Source of the DNA: Clostridia bacterium
GTDB taxonomy: Bacteria > Bacillota_A > Clostridia > Oscillospirales > Acutalibacteraceae
Reading direction: 5' to 3'
Length of the DNA stretch: 8,897 nt
Assembly: GCA_024699005.1 (NCBI GenBank)
Contig: JAILQN010000280.1
Coordinates: forward strand, 1-8,897
Below the pieces are notes generated by a model. It saw only the letters and a list, made by a program, of their open reading frames with translations, was not told the origin of the DNA and did not search any database. The position numbers and the translations under genes are program-made. Below are positions 1 to 8,300 of this stretch, piece after piece (position 1 is the first letter of the stretch; each line of letters starts with the position of its first letter).

Positions 1-608
1 ATAAGATGGGACGGGTCAAAGTTCGCGCCTATCTCTTTGCCTACGGCGTCGCGGATGCGCAGCATGGTCTTCGTGTTGTAGACGCAGAAGCCCGGATGCA
101 TCTCGAAGGCGATCTTGTCCACGCCGTGAGCTTTGGCGAATTCGACCGTGTCTTTCCAGTAGGGGATGAGCACCTCGTTCCACTGCCAGTCCAGGATCTC
201 AAGGAAGTCGGTCGGCCATGCGCAGGTTACCCAGTTGGGGAATTTTGAATTCTCCGAGTCGCCCGGGCAGCCGGAGAAGGTGTTTATCTGGTGGACGCCG
301 ATCTTCTCAGCAAGAAGTATCGTTTTTTTGATAGCGTCGTCGAACTCGGCGGCGATCTTTTTGTCGGGATGCACGGGGTTGCCGTGGCAGGAGAGCGCGC
401 TTATACCCACGCCGTGTTCCTTTATGAGCCCTTTGAACGTGTCGAGGGCTTTATCGTCGTTCAGCAGGATATCCGGGTTCGCGTGGGCGTTGCCGGGATA
501 ACCGCCGCAGCCGATCTCTACCATCTCTATTCCCAAAGAGGTAAAGTATTTAAGCGCTTCCTCAAGAGAGAGGTTTGATAAAAGTGTTGTGAATACTCCT
601 ATTTTCAT
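1..608 (-). CDS. Sugar phosphate isomerase/epimerase-like TIM-barrel protein (3' part outside window)
   Basis: The frame is open from an ATG at 608 to the left edge, giving 202 residues with no stop; the C-terminal third is missing. I translated it by hand. It begins MKIGVFTTLLSNLSLEEALK, the usual first strand and helix of xylose-isomerase-like TIM barrels. Superfamily marks are E31 in the VEIGCGGYPG motif, the SCHGNP motif (H75), a Glu on strand 5 in FEMHPGF (E169), and the NFDPSHL motif (D198, H201) just before the edge. E169 and D198 are expected metal ligands; the remaining His and Glu should lie beyond the window. An AAAGGAAA site lies about 10 bases before the ATG, supporting this start. 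It follows two related TIM-barrel genes on the same strand but is separated from them by a 262-bp repeat-bearing gap, so it may have its own promoter. Superfamily assignment is firm; the reaction (isomerase, epimerase, dehydratase or lyase) is not determinable. Confidence 0.9.
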   Translation of the reverse strand, partial: MKIGVFTTLLSNLSLEEALKYFTSLGIEMVEIGCGGYPGNAHANPDILLNDDKALDTFKGLIKEHGVGISALSCHGNPVHPDKKIAAEFDDAIKKTILLAEKIGVHQINTFSGCPGDSENSKFPNWVTCAWPTDFLEILDWQWNEVLIPYWKDTVEFAKAHGVDKIAFEMHPGFCVYNTKTMLRIRDAVGKEIGANFDPSHL

Positions 609-653
609 GTATCTGTCGTTTCCTTTCTTCTGTTCAATGAAACAAACGGTATC

Positions 654-844
654 AATAATGTGCAATTAGCAATGTGCAATGTGCAATGAATATGGTTTTG
701 ATTTCTATTATGCCGCTTTGATGCCGCATATCAGTGAGGTTCCCTCCGCCTCGAAAACAGACATTGCTTTTTTGCTGAAAATAATCAATCTCACTCCTGA
801 ACAATTGCACATTGCACATTGCACATTGCTAATTGCACATTATT
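654..844. repeat. Heptad-repeat inverted repeat, perfect 35-bp arms (MITE-like)
   Basis: The left arm (654-688) is the exact reverse complement of 810-844, 35 of 35 bases, with a 121-bp core (689-809) between. The arms are 7-bp tandem repeats: on the left AATGTGC/AATTAGC-type units, on the right CATTGCA-type units; the right array extends inward by one more unit to 803. The outermost unit on both sides is AATAATG/CATTATT. The core has no convincing ORF. The pair breaks immediately outside 654 and 844 and I see no target-site duplication. It fills most of the 262-bp gap between two TIM-barrel genes. In RNA from the minus strand the arms could fold into a long hairpin with a large loop. Whether this is a mobile element, a transcript-end structure or a simple repeat expansion is open. 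Confidence 0.85.
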
Positions 845-854
845 TCGCCGTGAT

Positions 855-880
855 CTTCAGATGGCAGCCGTTATCTGAAA
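855..880 (-). terminator. Possible hairpin overlapping the stop of the 871-1590 gene
   Basis: On the minus strand TTCAGAT (879-873) can pair with ATCTGAA (862-856), extended by one G-U pair, around a 10-base loop. The stop codon TAA (873-871) sits at the edge of the stem and loop. No T-run follows, so this is not a standard intrinsic terminator; it may be a weak 3'-end structure or chance. Confidence 0.2.
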
Positions 881-1590
881 GTCTTCAGCAGGTATTCCAT
901 GCTCCTCGCCGCGTCTTCCAGACCGCAGGGCTCGGGATCGTCGTTCTCCAGGATGACCCATTCGATGCCGGTGTCCTTCACGGCTCTTGCCACTGCGTCA
1001 AGGTCGCAGTCGCCTTCGGTGAGAGCCATCGGGTGACGGTCGATTCCGTCCTTCATGTGGACAAGGATGATCTTGTCGATATTCTCCGTAATATACTTGT
1101 AGTTGTCCACTCCGGCGCAGAAGCTCCAGTAGGTGTCTATCTCAAGTTTTGTGCCGTCGGAGATTATATCCATGGCGGTCCTGCCGTTCTCAAGCGGTGT
1201 GAATTCCTCCGTATGGTTGTGGTAGTAGGTCGGGACTCCCAGTACCGGCTCTGCGTTTCTGAAGGTGTTTGCGATCTTTTCGCACTCTTCGACCGTGCCG
1301 TGAGCCGCTCCGCCCGTGCCGGCGTAAAGCAGCCCGAGCTCTTTGACGTACCTGGCGGTTTCCTCGAGTTTGTCGCCCTCGTATTCGTCCATGCCGATAT
1401 GAGCGCCGACGGGAACGAGTCCGGCCTCGTCCAGTTTTGCTTTCAAGGTTTTTGCGTCAGCGTCGTGGAAACCGGCGAACTCAACGCCGTCAAAGCCCAT
1501 TTCTTTGAGTTTGGGCAGGATTGCGTACAGATCTTCGGCGGAGTCGATGTGATCTCTTACCGTGTAAAGCTGAATAGCTAATTTTGCCAT
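871..1590 (-). CDS. Sugar phosphate isomerase/epimerase-like TIM-barrel protein, short form
   Basis: This encodes 239 residues. It opens with the LAIQLYTVRD motif typical of the AP-endonuclease-2/xylose-isomerase-like TIM family, which includes IolE-, hydroxypyruvate-isomerase- and ketose-epimerase-like proteins. Likely active-site residues are E37 (VEFAGF), H64 (GAHIG), the YHNHTEEF motif at 123-130, D152 (LEIDTYW), H178 (ILVHMKD) and E215 (VILENDDPEP). The barrel seems complete, though 239 residues is at the short end of the family (often 250-290). A strong GAGGAGG site starts 8 bases before the ATG and overlaps the stop of the preceding TIM-barrel gene; the two genes are 13 bp apart and surely share a transcript. 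It is probably a cytosolic metal-dependent enzyme acting on a keto sugar or keto-inositol-like compound. The substrate is unknown. Confidence 0.92.
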   Translation of the reverse strand: MAKLAIQLYTVRDHIDSAEDLYAILPKLKEMGFDGVEFAGFHDADAKTLKAKLDEAGLVPVGAHIGMDEYEGDKLEETARYVKELGLLYAGTGGAAHGTVEECEKIANTFRNAEPVLGVPTYYHNHTEEFTPLENGRTAMDIISDGTKLEIDTYWSFCAGVDNYKYITENIDKIILVHMKDGIDRHPMALTEGDCDLDAVARAVKDTGIEWVILENDDPEPCGLEDAARSMEYLLKTFR

Positions 1591-1598
1591 TGTCGTTT

Positions 1599-1605
1599 CC
1601 TCCTC
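1599..1605 (-). promoter_or_regulatory. Shine-Dalgarno overlapping the upstream stop codon
   Basis: The minus strand reads TGAGGAGG: the TGA stop of the 1604-2398 gene (1606-1604) runs directly into GAGGAGG (1605-1599), followed by 8 bases and the ATG at 1590. This arrangement favours translational coupling of the two TIM-barrel proteins. Confidence 0.85.
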
Positions 1606-2398
1606 AGTTCGGATAGATCATCGGTTTTATGTAGTTGACCGTGTACCTGACTCCCCATTCGCCCAGGTCCCCGCGCCAGGTGTGGGAGTGCGGTTCTATG
1701 GAGAGCATGCCCTCATACCCTTTGGCGTAGAGCAGGCCCATGATCTCGCGCCAGTTGATCATGTCGAGCCCTGCGGGCGGATCGTCTATCTCATGACGGT
1801 CGATGTTGATAAGCCCTTTGATATGGAAGTGATATATCCTGTCCGCCCATTTGAGTATCTCCTTGTACGGGTCGCCGTTATGGACGTTTATGCAGTGGGA
1901 CGGGTCGAATTTGATCCCCAGACCGGGGACGCGCGTCATAACGGCGGACCAGGTGCTGTCCTCCCGCACGAAGTTCGCCCAGTCGCAGTTGTAGACGGCG
2001 ACTTTGACGCCTTTTGCGCTGGCGTACTCGACGACCTGACTGAAGTAATCGACGGCGCTGTCGCAGTTCTGTTCGAAGGTCCTGCCCTCGACCGCGTTGG
2101 CGCCGGTGACGTATACCGGGCAGCCCACTGCCTCGCAGACGTCGATTATCATTTTGCTCGCTTCAAGCTCGCGGGCGTTGACGGAACCGTCGGGATCGAT
2201 GTGCGTCGCGCCCCATCTGCCTATGGAACCCACGTTTATACCGTACTGTTCGTTCCATTTTTTGATATCCGGCACGATTGCGGTAAGCTCTTCGGGTTCA
2301 TGGTCATGGTTGAAGGTGAACTCGACCCATTTGAGCCCCAAAGACTGAGCGTGCTTATAGCCTTCTTCGTTCCAGTATTCGATTATTCCTAAGTTCAT
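1604..2398 (-). CDS. Sugar phosphate isomerase/epimerase-like TIM-barrel protein with altered strand-5 ligand
   Basis: This encodes 264 residues, a normal length for the xylose-isomerase-like TIM family. Recognisable positions are E26 (WVEFTF), H66 (GATHIDP), D165 and H168 (IKFDPSH), H190/H192 (YHFHIKG) and E235 (SIEPHSH). Strand 5 reads VAVYNCDW at 133-140, where relatives usually have a Glu-Asn-His-like motif; Tyr136 sits where the metal-binding Glu is expected. The protein may therefore bind metal differently or belong to a subfamily with its own chemistry. A GAGGT site about 7 bases before the ATG supports the start. It is the first gene of a coupled pair with the 871-1590 gene and lies 142 bp after the Gfo/Idh/MocA oxidoreductase gene, suggesting a shared pathway. 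The function is not resolvable beyond superfamily. Confidence 0.92.
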   Translation of the reverse strand: MNLGIIEYWNEEGYKHAQSLGLKWVEFTFNHDHEPEELTAIVPDIKKWNEQYGINVGSIGRWGATHIDPDGSVNARELEASKMIIDVCEAVGCPVYVTGANAVEGRTFEQNCDSAVDYFSQVVEYASAKGVKVAVYNCDWANFVREDSTWSAVMTRVPGLGIKFDPSHCINVHNGDPYKEILKWADRIYHFHIKGLINIDRHEIDDPPAGLDMINWREIMGLLYAKGYEGMLSIEPHSHTWRGDLGEWGVRYTVNYIKPMIYPN

Positions 2399-2421
2399 AT
2401 GTTTACCTCACTTCAGTGTTA

Positions 2422-2533
2422 AGAGCGGAGTGTGGAGAGCGGAGCTGCGGTTTTTTATATAAAGTGCGTTAAGGAAACGCAAAGAATAGATCTTGCGGCC
2501 GCGCAAAAAACTCCATTCTCCACTCTTCACTCT
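2422..2533. repeat. Second heptad family (AGAGYGG) as imperfect inverted repeat
   Basis: The left arm 2422-2444 is built from 7-bp units (AGAGCGG, AGTGTGG, AGAGCGG). The right arm 2511-2533 is its imperfect reverse complement, 18 of 23 positions matching by eye. The core is 66 bp. Each arm lies next to a T6/A6 homopolymer on its inner side (2451-2456 and 2505-2510), extending the inverted symmetry. This takes up most of the 142-bp gap between the oxidoreductase and the first TIM-barrel gene, and the right arm begins 7 bases after the oxidoreductase stop. The layout repeats that of the 654-844 element with an unrelated heptamer. Confidence 0.7.
2454..2482 (-). promoter_or_regulatory. Candidate sigma-A-type promoter for the TIM-barrel pair
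   Basis: On the minus strand TTGCGT (2482-2477) is followed after 17 bases by TATAAA (2459-2454), a fair match to -35/-10 consensus, with the start of transcription expected near 2447. A 6-bp-stem hairpin (2465-2470 with 2476-2481) overlaps the spacer and -35, so this stretch could instead be a readthrough structure. The call rests on hexamer matching only. Confidence 0.3.
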
Positions 2534-2540
2534 ACATACT

Positions 2541-3623
2541 TTATAATATCACCATCTCGCCGGTTTTTGCGGAATTATAAATGGCCTCAAGTATCCTCGT
2601 GACGCAGAGCGCTTGTTCGGGAAGGACGCATGGAGCCTTTTTGCCCTCGACCGAGTCGATCCACTGGCGCATTTCAATACCGTCCAGATCTCCCTCAAAG
2701 CCGCTGAAATAGGCGGCGCCGCCGGCGCTCATGCTCGGGCGCTCGATCGTCTGCCTGCCGTATTTTACGGAATTGACGCGCACTCCGTCGAAGGTGTCCA
2801 CGCCGCCCTTGTCGCCGCAGAGTGCGTAGCATGCCTCTTTTGCGTCGATCAGGTTGATGGCCCATGACGATTCAAGATTGATGAGCGCGCCGTTCTTCAT
2901 AGTGATGAAGCCGAAAGCGGAATCTTCCACCGTGAAATCCTTTGCGTTCCAGTCGCCCCAGGCGTTGCCGGTTTCCGTGTCCTGATCCGCCAGTTTGCGG
3001 AAGGTTTTGCCCACTACCGTAGCGGGTTCGTAGTTGTCCATCATCCACAGTGTGAGGTCAAGAGCATGGGTGGCTATGTCGATAAGCGGACCGCCGCCCT
3101 GCTCGTACTCGTTCAGGAACACGCCCCAGGTCGGGACCGCCCTGCGCCTGACGGCAAGGGTCTTGGCGTAGTAGATCTCGCCCAGCTCGCCCGACTCGCA
3201 GAGGCGTTTGACGTACTGGTTCTCTCTGGTCTGCCTGTTCTGATAGCCGATGGTCAGGAGCTTGCCCGTCGCCTTGTGGGCGTCGTACATTTTTTTCGCC
3301 TCGGCGTAGCTTGCCGCCATGGGTTTTTCGCACATGACGTGCTTGCCGGCGTAGAGCGCGTCTACGGTGATGAAGCTGTGCTCGCGGTTGGGCGTGCAGA
3401 CGTGGACCACGTCGATGGACTCGTCTTTGAGCAGCTCCTTGTAGTCCTCGTAGACTTTCGCGTCGGGCGCGCCGTATTCCTTGGCTGCCTTCTGCGCTCT
3501 CTCGACGATGATGTCGCAGAACGCGACCATTTCCACGTCATCCAGCTGCGCGAGCCCGGGCATGTGCTTGCCGTTGGCGATCCCGCCGCAGCCGATGATC
3601 CCGACTTTGATTTTCTTGTCCAT
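2541..3623 (-). CDS. Gfo/Idh/MocA-family NAD(P)-dependent oxidoreductase
   Basis: This encodes 360 residues, the usual family length. An N-terminal Rossmann fold is shown by VGIIGCGGIANGKH (residues 7-20); D37 at the end of strand 2 suggests NAD preference. TPNREH (77-82) and CEKPM (98-102, catalytic-type K100) are hallmark motifs. The C-terminal dehydrogenase domain shows RRRAVPTWGVF (159-169), a GGG turn (176-178) and D182/H186 in the IDIATHALD motif, the usual catalytic pair. Such enzymes oxidise or reduce a hydroxyl on a sugar, inositol or glycoside ring in the cytosol. An almost perfect AAGGAGGG site 5 bases before the ATG fixes the start. Downstream TIM-barrel genes on the same strand suggest that its keto product is their substrate, as in inositol or C-glycoside catabolism. 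Family assignment is firm; substrate is unknown. Confidence 0.95.
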   Translation of the reverse strand: MDKKIKVGIIGCGGIANGKHMPGLAQLDDVEMVAFCDIIVERAQKAAKEYGAPDAKVYEDYKELLKDESIDVVHVCTPNREHSFITVDALYAGKHVMCEKPMAASYAEAKKMYDAHKATGKLLTIGYQNRQTRENQYVKRLCESGELGEIYYAKTLAVRRRAVPTWGVFLNEYEQGGGPLIDIATHALDLTLWMMDNYEPATVVGKTFRKLADQDTETGNAWGDWNAKDFTVEDSAFGFITMKNGALINLESSWAINLIDAKEACYALCGDKGGVDTFDGVRVNSVKYGRQTIERPSMSAGGAAYFSGFEGDLDGIEMRQWIDSVEGKKAPCVLPEQALCVTRILEAIYNSAKTGEMVIL

Positions 3624-3628
3624 AATTA

Positions 3629-3636
3629 CCCTCCTT
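3629..3636 (-). promoter_or_regulatory. Strong Shine-Dalgarno of the oxidoreductase gene
   Basis: AAGGAGGG on the minus strand (3636-3629) lies 5 bases before the ATG at 3623. It is the best ribosome site in the window, suggesting this protein is made at a higher level per transcript than asnS (AAAGGAA) upstream. Confidence 0.85.
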
Positions 3637-3693
3637 ATGTTGTTTATCCCGAGCTCTGCGTTATCTGCGATGAATGATACCCGCTGGTTGACG

Positions 3694-3719
3694 AGAACTC
3701 GGAACTTGGAACTTGGAAC

Positions 3720-3721
<2 letters not shown>
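3694..3721 (-). repeat. Third heptad family (AAGTTCC) abutting the asnS stop
   Basis: Read on the minus strand, three perfect AAGTTCC units (3721-3701) are followed by one degenerate unit GAGTTCT (3700-3694). The array starts inside the asnS stop codon TAA (3722-3720) and continues into the 96-bp gap before the oxidoreductase gene. I found no inverted partner nearby. The rest of the gap (3637-3693) holds nothing I can name. Confidence 0.8.
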
Positions 3722-5114
<1,393 letters not shown>

Positions 5115-5179
5115 GTTTTGTTCCTTTCTGTTTTCAGTCAATACAGCGATAGAATAATTATCAATGTGCAATTGCGGTT

Positions 5180-5200
5180 CATTTTTGCGGAGCAAAAATG
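5180..5200 (-). promoter_or_regulatory. Perfect 9-bp-stem hairpin in the asnS leader
   Basis: CATTTTTGC (5180-5188) pairs perfectly with GCAAAAATG (5192-5200) around a 3-base loop. It lies 66-86 bases upstream of the asnS start. Neither strand has a clean T-run right after the stem, so it does not look like an ordinary intrinsic terminator. If transcription starts near 5243 this hairpin is in the 5' leader. Confidence 0.5.
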
Positions 5201-5211
5201 TTTATATTGAT

Positions 5212-5231
5212 CGGCAGTAAGATCCCTGCCG
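5212..5231 (-). promoter_or_regulatory. Second hairpin in the asnS leader
   Basis: CGGCAG (5212-5217) pairs with CTGCCG (5226-5231) around an 8-base loop. Together with the 5180-5200 hairpin it would form a two-stem leader upstream of asnS. No known riboswitch signature was recognised. Confidence 0.35.
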
Positions 5232-5249
5232 CGCAGCCGTGCAAACGAC

Positions 5250-5255
5250 ATTATA
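5250..5255 (-). promoter_or_regulatory. Candidate -10 box for asnS
   Basis: The minus strand has a perfect TATAAT at 5255-5250, preceded directly by TG. The -35 position at 17-bp spacing (AATGAA) is poor and lies at the start of the heptad array. Expected transcription start is near 5243, giving a leader of about 130 bases. Confidence 0.3.
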
Positions 5256-5274
5256 CAGAATCAAAAACCTTATT

Positions 5275-5320
5275 CATTGCACATTGCACATTGCACATTG
5301 CTCATTGCTCATTGCACATT
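5275..5320. repeat. CATTGCA/AATGTGC heptad array, second copy of the family
   Basis: Six 7-bp units run from 5275 to 5316 (CATTGCA three times, CATTGCT twice, CATTGCA), then a partial unit ending in CATTATT at 5323. The same outer CATTATT ends the 654-844 element. A shortened opposite arm is visible at 5163-5172 (AATGTGCAAT), the exact reverse complement of 5311-5320, with nearby ATAAT on its outer side (5153-5158). This suggests a decayed or unequal relative of the 654-844 element filling the gap between the metallophosphatase and asnS. Confidence 0.8.
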
Positions 5321-5359
5321 ATTCAAAGTGTTTTCTTACCTGCTTGGCAGATAGCTCAT

Positions 5360-5372
5360 TGCCGCCGCGGCA
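5360..5372 (-). terminator. GC-rich hairpin directly after the metallophosphatase stop
   Basis: TGCCG (5360-5364) pairs with CGGCA (5368-5372) around a 3-base loop, immediately after the TGA (5375-5373). No T-run follows on the minus strand, so termination here would be non-standard; the stem may protect the transcript end or be incidental. Confidence 0.25.
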
Positions 5373-8300
5373 TCAGCACCCCGACGCGTCGGCGGAGACC
5401 TTGAGCAGCGCTTTCAGCACGCCGAACAGGGTGGAGAAGATCTTCATGATCCTGAGGAAGAAGGAATTGCCGACGTGGGCGATGGCGTATACGTCTTCGG
5501 CGTCTCCCGTGACTTCGCCGCAGGATGTATCCTTCTGGATGGCGAAGGAGTCGACGCGCTCCGCCTTGCCGTCCACCATCTTATATGCGTTGAAGTAGAG
5601 CACGCCGTCCTCTATCTGGATCGCGGAGAACATCTGCGAGTCGGATACGTCCTTATACTCCGGGATCGGCATGGATTTGGCTATCTCGTTGTCGTCCTTG
5701 GGCGTATAGGTCTTGACGCCCGCCGTACCGCTGATGACGTAGGTCAGCCCCTTCGGCTGGACGTTCGCGATATATTTCTGACCATTGTGGGTCAGCTCGA
5801 CGCGCTTCGTGGTCGCCACACGGTTGTTGTAAAGCGGGTAGGAGCGCATATAGACGTGATCGTGCCCCTGGAGCACCAGGTCGACTCCCAGGTCCGGCAG
5901 CAGCTTCTGCAGCTGCGAGCGGATCTCTTCCACGTCGGAATCGTCAAAGTGGCTGCCGTTGGTGTAAACGCCCTTGTGCAGACCGAGGATCTTCCACTGC
6001 GCGTCGCTGTTATTTATATCCTCCTTGAGCCATTTGATCTGCTCGTCGCTGAGACCCTTGTCTGAATTGAGGGCGTTGGTGTTGAGCATGACGAAATGGA
6101 CGTTGTCCCTGTCGAAGGAGTAATAGATACCGGTGGTGAAATCCTGCTCCGGGCAGAGGGGATCGAGGATGAAATTATCCGCGAGGGCGTTCTCGCCCTT
6201 GTCCTCGTGGTTGCCGGAGACCGGCATCATGTAGGTGTTCATCAGCTGGGACGAAGCCGAGTCGAACATCCACTGCCACTGGTTCAGGTTGTTGCCGTGG
6301 TCAACAAGGTCGCCGGTGTTGAATATCAGCTCCGCGTCCGGATAAGCGTCGAAAGCCGCCTCGGTGACCTTCGCCCACGCCTCTTCATACTGCGCGCGGG
6401 TGCCCGACTGCGGGTCTGACATATGGAAGAATGTCAGTTTGCCGTTCGAGTCGTCGGTCTTTATGCTGCCCGTCTCGCTCCACCAGCCGCGCTCCGCGTC
6501 GCCGATTTTGTAATAGTATGTTGCGCCGGGCTCCAGACCGGAGATAAGGATCTTGTGGCGGGTCAGGTGCACGGTGTAGTTCATTATGCCGAATATGCCG
6601 ATATCTATACCCGGATAGATGCGGTCTACGGTGCCCTTGCTGAGGTCGACGGTCACGCCGTCGGGCAGCGGCTCCGAACCCGTGAGCTCGGGTACCTGAC
6701 CGGGCTCGCCCTTCACTATGGCGATATCGGTACCTTTTACGGACTTCTTGGTATACCAGGAGATATTCGCGGTATCGGCGGTGCTGCCGAGGGTGACGGA
6801 GACGAGGGACGGCAGTCGGTAATCCTCACGCGTGGGGGTGACCCGGACCTTCTGCGTATCGTAGCTGACGTCGTAATCGCCGTATTCGCGCGGGTTAACG
6901 TCGCCGGAGAAGTCATCCAGGAAATACCAGAACTCGTAACCGATCTGACGGAACTGGCTGTCCGTCATATATTCCTTGAGAACGAGGGTGTCGAACACGT
7001 CCCAGATGCTGTCATACGGAACGACGTCGAGGCTGAACACGTAATCGACGAGGCTCTTGTAGGAGGTGTCGCCCTTCAGGATCGTTTTTACGAAATAGTC
7101 CGCCGTGACGCCGATGCTCTTTCCGACGGGGTTGGACGGGTCGAAGAGCTTGCCGATGTTGACGTTCAGTCTTGACAGCACGGCGTCCATCAGAAGGTCG
7201 TTGTACACTATGTCCAGAAGCTCGTTGAATAACTTCTCCGCCAGGTCGCCCTCTTTGAATCCTTTGAGAACGTCGTTCAGGAAGGCGTTGCCGGAGCGGT
7301 CCTCGTTGCCGGTATACCAGTAATACACGGCAGAGAGCGCCGCCTCGCCGAAATTGCCGCCGCGGGAGGCGTCGCCGAATCCCAGGGTGTCGATGAATTC
7401 GGTACAGGGGATGTCGGATACCTGTATGCTCACTATCCGGTCGATGATACGGAAGCAGAGCTCATATGCCTTCTCGGGATCGTCTATATATAGACTCTCT
7501 ACCTGACTGAAAAGGTCCTCGATGAACCACATTATGTTCGCGGCGGAGAATATCTTCGCCTTGCCTACGCTCACGCCGTCGCCGATATAGGGCTCCAGGA
7601 AGCCGCTTATGATCTGCTCAAGATCTATGCCATGGGCGATGAGATATGCGTTCAGTCCGCCGCCGGCCTTTATCTCTTTGAGTATTTTGCCGAGGTAATT
7701 CCTGACAAGACCGTCCGCGAAATAGAGCGCGCTGGGCTTGTGATCCGGGCTCCGGAGGTTCGCTCCGCCGAAACAAATGGCGAAGGAAGCGGTCTCGCGG
7801 AAGGGCTTTTCGTAAGCCTCGCCCCTCAGATAAACCGGATAAGCCTCGTCGCAGTCGAATATATCGTACTTCATCGAGCTCTCGCCGTCGGAATAAGTGG
7901 TGATCGTGTTCTTTCTGACGTAATTCGGGAAGCCGGAGAGAGCGGGGGTCTCGCAGTCGTAGATCACGTTGCCGTTGTCGGACGTGACGGAGGCGATATC
8001 GTTGGTGTGCAGATGGCCCGTGAACGCGTATTTTATGCCGGCGTCCGCGTACTGCTCCGCCACGTCGACGTAATCGTCCACGCAGAAGGCGAAGGTGACC
8101 GAAGGCTCGCATTTCATGTGCGGGGCGACGGAATGGTGCTGCATCACCATGACGGTCTTGCCCTGCGCCCTGCCCTCGCGCGCCTGCTCAAGGATCCACT
8201 CCATAAGGTCGGGGGTGATCTCTCCGCCGGTGTTCTGTTTCTCCGGCTCGTCCGCGCTGTATTTGCAGGAATCCGGGACTATCAGCCTGTAATGCTCGTC

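Noticed and set aside
689..809. Small gene or RNA in the core between the heptad arms
   Set aside because: No start with a ribosome site and sizeable frame on either strand, and no stable fold beyond short stems that I could find.
803..844. Heptad arrays as a CRISPR array
   Set aside because: Units are 7 bp and directly adjacent with no spacers, and no cas gene is present.
645..853. Target-site duplication flanking the 654-844 inverted repeat
   Set aside because: Bases just outside the two arms do not match as direct repeats, so transposition cannot be shown from this copy.
2493..2510. GC-rich hairpin next to an A6/T6 tract as intrinsic terminator
   Set aside because: On the minus strand, where the genes are, the T-run comes before the stem, not after it, so the orientation is wrong; no plus-strand gene ends here.
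5115..5195. Upstream in-frame ATG at 5195 extending asnS by 27 residues
   Set aside because: The extension matches no AsnRS N-terminus, runs through a hairpin and repeat arm, and the ATG at 5114 has a good ribosome site.
5115..5372. T-box riboswitch upstream of asnS
   Set aside because: I looked for the conserved T-box core and antiterminator followed by a T-run terminator on the minus strand and found none.
5381..5392. 12-bp palindrome CCGACGCGTCGG as an operator
   Set aside because: It lies inside the last codons of the metallophosphatase gene, and short GC palindromes arise often in GC-rich coding DNA.
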